Shown here: positions 25,536 to 32,354 of the stretch, piece after piece
Position numbering within the stretch: the stretch's first letter is position 1
Layout of the letters: each line of letters opens with the position of its first letter
Source: an uncultured Pelagibacteraceae bacterium
Lineage (GTDB): Bacteria > Pseudomonadota > Alphaproteobacteria > Pelagibacterales > Pelagibacteraceae
Direction of reading: 5' to 3'
NCBI GenBank assembly: GCA_902551455.1
Contig: CACDDC010000001.1
Location: 79,876-114,413, forward strand
DNA length: 34,538 nt
Made by a program: the position numbers and the translations under genes
The notes under the pieces: generated by a model
Database searches by the model: none
The model's input: the letters and a program-made list of their open reading frames with translations, nothing else
What the model was told of the DNA's origin: nothing

Positions 25536-27856
25536 TTTGGTTTTCTTTTGAAATTTAGATAACCAAAAATTGCAAATAGAATAAGAGCTATTGGGTATAC
25601 ATAATTTTTGCTTGGCCTATCCAAATTTTCTATTTTAAACTCAGTAATTAAATCATCCATTTCAAATCCAGATTTTTTTGCTAAACCATTCCATTTTAAA
25701 TTATCAACAATAACTTTATTGTCTTTATTTATTAAAGTTAATCCATATTGTTCTAAATTAAATTTTTGGCCGAATGAATTTTTATTAATTACAAATAATT
25801 TATACCTTTCTCCATATTCACTAAAACGAGTAACTTTTATATGTACATCTTTATGTTTTTCTAAATTAATTAAGTGAATTTTATTTAAATCTTTATATTC
25901 AAATTTAGGGTAAAATTTATTTAAAATAAATTCTGGAGACAAAAAAGAAATTGAGACAACTAAGAAAATAATAATTTCATACCATCTAAGTTTATCAAAA
26001 AACCATCTTTGTGTAGCTGAAGTAAAAATCAATATTCCTGTAAGTGATGTTACGATTACTAATAAAGCATGCCAAATATTTTCAACTCCTATTAATAAAA
26101 GTTCATGATTAAACAAAAAAACAATTGGGAGTATTCCAGTTCTTAAACTATACCAAAATGCCTGTACTCCAGTTTTAAGAGGATCTCCTCCTGAAATGCC
26201 TGCGGCTGCATAGGACGCTAGCCCAACAGGTGGGGTTACATCTGCCATAAGTCCAAAATAAAATACAAAAAGGTGAACTGCTATAATAGGAAAAATATAT
26301 CCAGATGCATTACCTACATCAACTAAAACCATAGACATTAAAGATGCAACTACAACATAGTTTGCAGTTGTTGGAAGTCCCATACCAAGCAACAAACACA
26401 AAACTATAGTTAATAATATTAAGATTATAACATTATCTTTTGCAACAGATTCTATAACGATAATTAAATTTGTGCTCAATCCTGTAGATCCTACAGCACC
26501 TACAATTACTCCAGCTGTTGCGATGGCTATACCAACGGCTACCATATTTATTGCACCTTTTTCAAATCCTACGATTGTTTGATTAAACCAAATTTTGAAC
26601 GCATCTTTTATATTTGAGTTTTTAATTAATTTATTTATTAAATTTACAGAAATTAATGCAATAGTTGCATAAAATATAGAGTAAGAAGCTGTAAGTCTTA
26701 GATAAACTAGTAAATAAATTAAAACAAAGATTGGAATTAAAAAATGTAAACCAGCGAAAAATGTTTTTTTTAATTGTGGTACATCTTGTTCTTCCATGCC
26801 TTTAAGATTAAGTTTTAACGCCTCAAGGTGAGAAATATAAAACAATGCAATATAAGATATTATTGCAGGCAAAAAAGCATGTTTAACAACTTCAAAGTAT
26901 GTAACTCCTATAAAACTTGCCATAACAAATGCTGCTGCTCCCATTACTGGAGGCATTATTTGTCCATTAACAGATGATGAAACCTCTATTGCTCCAGCTT
27001 TTTCTTTTGAAAAACCAGTTTTTTTCATGATTGGAATTGTAAAAGTACCAGTAGTAACAGTATTTGCTACGGACGATCCTGAGATCATTCCTGTCATCCC
27101 TGATCCTAAAATTGCTGCTTTAGCAGGACCTCCTCTCATTTTTCCAACCATAGCAAATGCCAAATCTAAAAAATATTGACCACCTCCAGCAGTTTCTAAA
27201 AGTGCACCAAATAAAACAAATAAAAATATAAAATCAACAGATACTCCTATTGGAATTCCAAATATTGCTTCTTGATCAAACCATTGAAATCCTACAAGTC
27301 TTTTTAAAGAAAGACCACCATGTGAAATCATTTCTGGGGCATATTGTCCAAAATAGGAAAATAATAAAAAACAAACAGCAATTATTACCAATGGTTTTCC
27401 AATTACTCTTCTTGTTGCTTCTAGTAAAATTAATATTCCACATATTCCAATAATTAATTCTATTGGAAGAACAAAATTTTCACTTATATTAATTTTTAAT
27501 AGAATTCCACCTCTGTCGACTAATTGATCATAAAAAAAATAAATATAAAGGCAACAAAAAGTTCCTATTATACTTATTAAAATATCTACTATTGAAATTT
27601 TTTTAGATTTAGAAAAAGGGAATATTAGAAAAGCTAACAATAGCGCAAAGCCTAAATGAATAGCTCTAGCTGGCAAACCTTTAAACATCCCAATATTAAA
27701 CCAAAATGGAAATGGAGATGCATACCACAATTGAAATAATGACCAAATTATCGCTATTGCAGCAACAATCTTTAAATGAATACCTGAAAGATTTCTAGTA
27801 GGTGATAAATCTTCATGAATTTTACTTTCAATTTTTGTACCTATATCTTTATTCAT
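25532..27856 (-). CDS. TRAP transporter fused permease (small plus large subunit), TAXI type
   Basis: A 774-residue membrane protein joining the 4-helix small (DctQ-like) and 12-helix large (DctM-like) TRAP subunits, the form used with TAXI binding proteins. The N-terminal helices run to about residue 170. The DctM core includes GGGQYFLDLAFAMVGKMRGG, SGMTGMISGSSVANTVTTG and GMGLPTTANYVV, all typical. After the last core helices, about 100 soluble residues follow, including a PDZ-like stretch WNGLAKKSGFEMDDLI (DUF3394-like), then a final helix. It imports an organic acid or similar solute by Na+ symport. It lies 75 bases after the binding-protein gene, with a strong hairpin in between. Confidence 0.93.
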   Translation of the reverse strand: MNKDIGTKIESKIHEDLSPTRNLSGIHLKIVAAIAIIWSLFQLWYASPFPFWFNIGMFKGLPARAIHLGFALLLAFLIFPFSKSKKISIVDILISIIGTFCCLYIYFFYDQLVDRGGILLKINISENFVLPIELIIGICGILILLEATRRVIGKPLVIIAVCFLLFSYFGQYAPEMISHGGLSLKRLVGFQWFDQEAIFGIPIGVSVDFIFLFVLFGALLETAGGGQYFLDLAFAMVGKMRGGPAKAAILGSGMTGMISGSSVANTVTTGTFTIPIMKKTGFSKEKAGAIEVSSSVNGQIMPPVMGAAAFVMASFIGVTYFEVVKHAFLPAIISYIALFYISHLEALKLNLKGMEEQDVPQLKKTFFAGLHFLIPIFVLIYLLVYLRLTASYSIFYATIALISVNLINKLIKNSNIKDAFKIWFNQTIVGFEKGAINMVAVGIAIATAGVIVGAVGSTGLSTNLIIVIESVAKDNVIILILLTIVLCLLLGMGLPTTANYVVVASLMSMVLVDVGNASGYIFPIIAVHLFVFYFGLMADVTPPVGLASYAAAGISGGDPLKTGVQAFWYSLRTGILPIVFLFNHELLLIGVENIWHALLVIVTSLTGILIFTSATQRWFFDKLRWYEIIIFLVVSISFLSPEFILNKFYPKFEYKDLNKIHLINLEKHKDVHIKVTRFSEYGERYKLFVINKNSFGQKFNLEQYGLTLINKDNKVIVDNLKWNGLAKKSGFEMDDLITEFKIENLDRPSKNYVYPIALILFAIFGYLNFKRKPN

Positions 27857-27880
27857 TTATAAGATGATACATTATTAAAA

Positions 27881-27912
27881 AAAAAGGCCCAATAAATATA
27901 TTGGGCCTTTTT
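27881..27912 (-). terminator. Strong intercistronic hairpin between TRAP binding protein and permease genes
   Basis: A perfect 14-bp stem (27881-27894 with 27899-27912, core GGCCCAATA) with a 4-base loop. On the minus strand it is followed by a run of about nine T residues, the shape of an intrinsic terminator. It follows the binding-protein stop (27932) and precedes the permease start (27856). It should cut most transcripts after the binding-protein gene or protect their 3' ends, giving the excess of binding protein over permease that such transporters need. Confidence 0.85.
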
Positions 27913-27931
27913 AATTTGTTTAAATTTTTTA

Positions 27932-28939
27932 TTACATTAATCCAGCTTCTTTGTAGTATTTAATTGCACCTGGATGTAATGGAGCTGACAAACCATCAGC
28001 TATCATATCTTTCTTTTTTAAAGGTGCAAAAGCAGGATGTTGTTTTTTGAAATCATCAAAATTTTCAAAAACTGCTTTTACTACTAGATAAACAAGTTCT
28101 TCTTCAACAGCATTACTAGTTACTACAGTAGCCTTAACACCAAAAGTAGTTACATCCTTTTTTTGTCCAGTGTAAGTACCAGCTGGTATCGTTGCTGAAG
28201 CATAATAATCCGCACCATCAATTAATCCTTGAACAGGTCCACCTGTTAAATTAATTGGTAATGCTTTAGCTCCACAAGTAGCTGCTTGTTCCATAGCACC
28301 ATTTGGAAATCCTACTGAATAACCAAATGCATCTATTTTACCGTCGCAAAGTGCTTTAACTTGTTCAGATGAAGTAAGTTCAGTTACAGATTTAAAGTAA
28401 CCATTATCTACTCCCATTGCTTTCATAAGCTCTTCCATTGTTCCTCTTTGACCAGAACCTGGGTTACCTATGTTAACAACTTTACCTTTTAAACCTTTAA
28501 AGTCTTTTACTTTTGCTTTTTTTCTAGCCCAAATTTGGAAAGGTTCATTGTGAACTGAAAAAACAGCTCTTAATCCTTTAAACTGTTTTCCTTCCCATTT
28601 GCTTGATCCGTTAACAGCGTGAAATTGCCAGTCTGACTGTGCTACTCCAAATTGGAATTCGCCATCTTTAATTTGACCTATATTATAGTTTGATCCACCA
28701 GTTGATGGAGCTGTACATCTGTATGCTTTATCAGTAGCTGCTTTTTTTCTACCGTGCTCAGCACTTGTTGCGTATTTGTGCAACATTTTACAAATTGCAT
28801 TTCCTGTTTGAAAATAAACTCCAGTTGGACCACCTGTTCCTATCGTGAAAAACTCTGCAGATTTAGCAACTGTAGTTAAAGATAAACTAGCTGCAAAAAA
28901 TATAAGAGCACCAGATAGAAAAGATAATAGTTTTTTCAT
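27932..28939 (-). CDS. TAXI-family TRAP transporter solute-binding protein
   Basis: A 335-residue periplasmic receptor. The start is ATG 28937-28939, preceded by the purine-rich Shine-Dalgarno GGAGAGGAGAA; the longer frame from 28981 would place a non-signal segment before the leader. Residues 1 to about 28 are a signal peptide (MKKLLSFLSGALIFFAASLS, cleaved near AKSA). The mature part opens with the TAXI signature FFTIGTGGPTGVYFQTG. GNPGSGQRGTMEELM and CDGKIDAFGYSVG are also family-typical. TAXI receptors bind glutamate, 2-oxoacids and related acids; the ligand here is not decided. Codons include more G and C than the neighbours, consistent with high expression. Confidence 0.94.
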   Translation of the reverse strand: MKKLLSFLSGALIFFAASLSLTTVAKSAEFFTIGTGGPTGVYFQTGNAICKMLHKYATSAEHGRKKAATDKAYRCTAPSTGGSNYNIGQIKDGEFQFGVAQSDWQFHAVNGSSKWEGKQFKGLRAVFSVHNEPFQIWARKKAKVKDFKGLKGKVVNIGNPGSGQRGTMEELMKAMGVDNGYFKSVTELTSSEQVKALCDGKIDAFGYSVGFPNGAMEQAATCGAKALPINLTGGPVQGLIDGADYYASATIPAGTYTGQKKDVTTFGVKATVVTSNAVEEELVYLVVKAVFENFDDFKKQHPAFAPLKKKDMIADGLSAPLHPGAIKYYKEAGLM

Positions 28940-28962
28940 TATTTCTCCTCTCCTATTATTAT

Positions 28963-28977
28963 TTAGAACAATTCTAA
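28963..28977. promoter_or_regulatory. Inverted repeat TTAGAA-CAA-TTCTAA upstream of the TAXI gene
   Basis: A perfect 6-3-6 inverted repeat in the 69-base gap (28940-29008) before the binding-protein gene, 23 bases from its ATG and just upstream of the Shine-Dalgarno. It is placed like an operator overlapping the transcription start. No regulator is recognised and chance is possible. Confidence 0.3.
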
Positions 28978-29001
28978 TCAAAAGTTTAAGGGTGAGTCTA
29001 T

Positions 29002-29024
29002 AAAAAAATTAGGTTGATTCAACC
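29002..29024 (-). terminator. Weak terminator-like hairpin at the aminotransferase stop
   Basis: On the minus strand the inverted repeat GGTTG-AAT-CAACC (29012-29024) covers the last codons of the aminotransferase and runs into TAATTTTTTT across the stop. The stem is only 5-6 bp with a 3-base loop. It may separate the aacS-aminotransferase pair from the TAXI genes. Confidence 0.4.
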
Positions 29025-30235
29025 CAGGCTTTCAATCTTTTTGTACCTTTTACTATTTTTGGAGCAAATTTATTTAATAAACTTTCATCTATTTTCAGAT
29101 TTTTAGGAATATTTCTCATAAATTCATCGCCATTAAAATCAGTAAAACTTATTCTTGCATACATTTTTTTTTCAGAAAAACCAAAGTCTGATCCTGGTAG
29201 TGCTGCAACTCCAGCATTGTTTAACATGTCTTTGCACATATCCTCAGAATTTTTGAATCTTTTATCTACAAATTCTGGCATTAAATAAAACCCACCCTGT
29301 GATTTGCTAATTAAAACTTTGTTAGATCTTAAGTTTTCATAAACATAATTTCCTACACTTTTTAAAATATTTTTGGAAATATTTAAGTATTCTGTATGGT
29401 CATTTTTAAAAGCAGCAATTGCAGCATATTGAATTGGTGCACTGACTGAAGTAAAAGTTTCACTAGCTAAAACTTTTAGAGATTCTCTTAATTTTATAAG
29501 TTTATTTGGTATAACAAAATATCCAAGTCTCCATCCACCTGCGCCACACCATTTACTTAATCCGTTGCTGATAATTGTTTGGTCAGGACAAAAATCAGAT
29601 ATAGATCTAAAATCCGACTCAAAAGTCAAATCAGAATAGATTTCATCTGATAAAACTAAAATATTATATTTTTTTACAACCTCACTTATTTCTTCTAGGT
29701 TTTTACAAACAAGTCCACATGGATTATTTGGAGAATTTAAAAAAAGCAAATAATTTATGTTTTTATTTTTTGAAACAATTTTTTCTATAGACTCTGCTGA
29801 TGGAAACCAATTTTTTTCTCTTGAAGTTTCAACAAAATGATATTTATTTCTTCCTACAATTGCTTGGGGTTTATATGAAACCCAACTTGGAGCTGGCAGT
29901 AATACTTCACCATCAAAAAGTATATGCAATAAAAACATGAGCTCTTTTGATCCTGGTCCAATTATAATATTAGACTCATTATATTTATTTTGTTTTTTTT
30001 TTGACTCAAACTGAGCAATTGCATTTCTTAATTCTGGGAGTCCTTGCATTGGGAGATATTTACTATGATGAGCATTTTTTTTAAGTTCCAAAATTACATC
30101 TTCTGGAACTTTAAAAGGAGATTGTCCAAAGCCAAATTTAAATATTTCTTTACCTTGTAATTCAAGATCTTTGGATAGCTCGTTAATTCTTAGTGTTGAT
30201 GAAGTTTTTAAATTTTTTACTATTTCTTTTATCAT
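29009..30235 (-). CDS. Class I/II PLP-dependent aminotransferase
   Basis: A 408-residue fold-type I aminotransferase of the aspartate-aminotransferase superfamily. Key residues are in place: the NSPNNP motif with Asn171, Asp197 in LSDEIY, Tyr200, the PLP Lys228 in SNGLSKWCGAGGWRLGY, and the carboxylate-binding Arg361 in YARISF. The amino-acid substrate cannot be read from these. Its ATG directly abuts the stop of the acetoacetyl-CoA synthetase gene (TAAATG), so the pair is probably co-translated, which hints at shared catabolism of an amino or keto acid. It is not the sugar aminotransferase type seen at 109-1263. Confidence 0.88.
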   Translation of the reverse strand: MIKEIVKNLKTSSTLRINELSKDLELQGKEIFKFGFGQSPFKVPEDVILELKKNAHHSKYLPMQGLPELRNAIAQFESKKKQNKYNESNIIIGPGSKELMFLLHILFDGEVLLPAPSWVSYKPQAIVGRNKYHFVETSREKNWFPSAESIEKIVSKNKNINYLLFLNSPNNPCGLVCKNLEEISEVVKKYNILVLSDEIYSDLTFESDFRSISDFCPDQTIISNGLSKWCGAGGWRLGYFVIPNKLIKLRESLKVLASETFTSVSAPIQYAAIAAFKNDHTEYLNISKNILKSVGNYVYENLRSNKVLISKSQGGFYLMPEFVDKRFKNSEDMCKDMLNNAGVAALPGSDFGFSEKKMYARISFTDFNGDEFMRNIPKNLKIDESLLNKFAPKIVKGTKRLKAWVEST

Positions 30236-32191
30236 TTAATTTTTTAGTTCTTTTAGATTTTTAAATTCTTTTAAAACTGCTGGGTTAGATATTGCCTCAA
30301 TATTTTTAATTTTATTTCCTTCAATTGTATTTTTAACAGCTAATTCTACAATTTTTCCATTTTTTGTTCTAGGAATATCAGAAACTTTTATTATTTTTGA
30401 AGGAATATGCCTTGGCGAAGCATTTATTCTTATATTATTTTTTATTTTATCTATTAAATTTTGATCTAGTTCAAATTTATTATCAACAACAACGAATAAA
30501 ATTATTCTTATATCATTATCCCATGTTTGTCCTACAACAATGGACTCTTTAATTTCTTTAAATTTTTCTACAACTGAATAAATCTCAGAAGTACCAAGTC
30601 TTACTCCTCCTGGATTCAATGTAGCATCTGATCGGCCATAGATTATATAGCCACCATTATCTTTTCTTTCCGCATAATCTCCGTGGTACCATACTCCTCT
30701 AAACTTGCTGAAGTATGCTTTTTTATATTTAGAATTATTTTTGTCATTCCAAAACTTTTTTGGCATAGAAGGAAAAGCATTTTTACAAACCAATTCTCCT
30801 TTTTTATTATTTATAATTTTTCCTCTTTCATTAAATACCGATACGTCCATTCCAAGACCATTATTTTGAATTTGTCCAGAAATTACAGAGCTATAAATAT
30901 TTCCTAGAACAAAACAAGAAACAATATCTGTTCCTCCCGATATTGATGAGAGATGCAAATTTTTTTTTATTTTTTTATAAACATATTCAAAACAATCTTT
31001 TGATAACGGGGAGCCAGTAGAACAAATGGTTTTGAGTTTTTTTAATTTATATTTAGATTTTATGCTAACATTTAATTTTCTTAAAGAATCAATATATTTT
31101 GCACTAACTCCGAAGAGTGTAATTTTTTCTTTTTCAGCAATATTTAGTAATAAATCACTGCGTTTATACATTGGAAAACCATCAAATAATACTATCGAAG
31201 CTTGAGATGCCAAAGCACTAACTAACCAATTCCACATCATCCATCCACAAGTTGTAAAATAAAAAATGTTATCTCCAGGTTTTATTTCACAATGCAATTG
31301 ATGTTCTTTTAAGTGTTGAAGCAAAACTCCTCCTGATCTGTGGCAAATACATTTTGGTTTTCCAGTAGTACCACTTGAATATAAAATTGCTAAATCTTGG
31401 TCAAAATCAAATTTTTTAAAGATAATTTTTTTAGGTTTTGCTTTATAAATTTCTTTAATTAAATAAATTTTAACACCTTTAATTCTCTTATATTTTAAAT
31501 ATTCTTTTCCTGGATAATTAATTATTATAACTTTATTAATTGATTTTATTGTTTTTAAAATTTGTGGAAGTCTTTCAATAATATTTATTTCTTTTCCATT
31601 ATAATAATATCTGTCTGAAATTATGAGAGCTTTTGGCTTTATTTGAGAAAACCTTTCAATGACTCCATTAACACCAAAATCTGGTGAACAAGAAGACCAT
31701 ATAGCACCAAGGGATGCTGTTGCTAAAAAACTTTCTACAGTTTCTGGGATATTTGGCAAATATGCTGCAACTCTTACATTTTTTTTAATTTCTATTTTTT
31801 TTAAAAATTCTATTAATTTACTTACATTTTGATTTAATTGATTCCAATTTCTAACAGTCCTAAAACCATTTTCACTTAAAAATGTTATCGCTTTACTTTT
31901 ATCATTTTTGGTAAGTAGGTTCTGTGTAAAATTTAATTTTGAATTAACAAAAAACCTATTTTTTATCAATTCTTTTTTAAAAATAAAATTATTTTTTTTG
32001 ATACCCTTAACTTTACAATAATCCCATACGGAGGACCAAAAATTTTTTTTATTTTTTATGCTCCATTCAAGTAGTTTTGGATAAAATTTTGAAGATTTAT
32101 AATTTAGATTTTTCGATATAAATTTTTCAAAACTATACAAATTTGAATTAATTATTAATTTATTTGATGCCTTCCATAACTTTTTATTCAT
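30236..32191 (-). CDS. aacS: Acetoacetate--CoA ligase (acetoacetyl-CoA synthetase)
   Basis: A 651-residue ANL-superfamily enzyme, normal for AacS (~650). It activates acetoacetate to acetoacetyl-CoA with ATP. The ACAS N-terminal region (about 1-80, with LLEWSIKNKKNFWSSVWDY) is present. The P-loop YSSGTTGKPK is at 271-280, followed by the AacS-typical FTTCGWMMWNWLVSALAS, then YGRSDATLNPGGVRLG and the C-terminal catalytic-Lys motif PRTKNGK. I chose ATG 32191 (MNKKLW); the in-frame TTG at 32197 adds only two residues. Known AacS enzymes feed ketone bodies or polyhydroxybutyrate breakdown products into acetyl-CoA. The gene is divergent from the helicase gene. Confidence 0.92.
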   Translation of the reverse strand: MNKKLWKASNKLIINSNLYSFEKFISKNLNYKSSKFYPKLLEWSIKNKKNFWSSVWDYCKVKGIKKNNFIFKKELIKNRFFVNSKLNFTQNLLTKNDKSKAITFLSENGFRTVRNWNQLNQNVSKLIEFLKKIEIKKNVRVAAYLPNIPETVESFLATASLGAIWSSCSPDFGVNGVIERFSQIKPKALIISDRYYYNGKEINIIERLPQILKTIKSINKVIIINYPGKEYLKYKRIKGVKIYLIKEIYKAKPKKIIFKKFDFDQDLAILYSSGTTGKPKCICHRSGGVLLQHLKEHQLHCEIKPGDNIFYFTTCGWMMWNWLVSALASQASIVLFDGFPMYKRSDLLLNIAEKEKITLFGVSAKYIDSLRKLNVSIKSKYKLKKLKTICSTGSPLSKDCFEYVYKKIKKNLHLSSISGGTDIVSCFVLGNIYSSVISGQIQNNGLGMDVSVFNERGKIINNKKGELVCKNAFPSMPKKFWNDKNNSKYKKAYFSKFRGVWYHGDYAERKDNGGYIIYGRSDATLNPGGVRLGTSEIYSVVEKFKEIKESIVVGQTWDNDIRIILFVVVDNKFELDQNLIDKIKNNIRINASPRHIPSKIIKVSDIPRTKNGKIVELAVKNTIEGNKIKNIEAISNPAVLKEFKNLKELKN

Positions 32192-32354
32192 AAACAAAAT
32201 ATATTGAATTATTAGAAATTATGTTATTGTTCTCACAAATAAAATATCAAATGAGAACTTTTATCCCAATGATTCGGTCTTGTTTTAGGCCATTTTTGTT
32301 CTTTTTAAGTAACAATATGTAGTAGGAAAAAAAATTAACATACTAAAGATAGAA
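32192..32354. promoter_or_regulatory. Divergent intergenic region between aacS and the helicase gene
   Basis: This 163-base stretch holds both divergent promoters. Visible structure: an inverted repeat GTTCTCA (32229-32235) / TGAGAAC (32252-32258) with a 16-base spacer. A locally more GC-rich patch (32262-32294) contains a small GGTC/GGCC stem followed by a T-rich run. No known riboswitch or RNA family was recognised. Confidence 0.35.

Noticed and set aside
28940..28981. N-terminal extension of the TAXI binding protein
   Set aside because: ATG 28939 has a strong Shine-Dalgarno and begins a standard signal peptide; the extension would bury it.
32251..32322. 23-codon frame beginning MRTFIPMIR between aacS and the helicase
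   Set aside because: Very short, no Shine-Dalgarno, no recognised family, and it overlaps the arm of an inverted repeat; treated as part of the regulatory gap.
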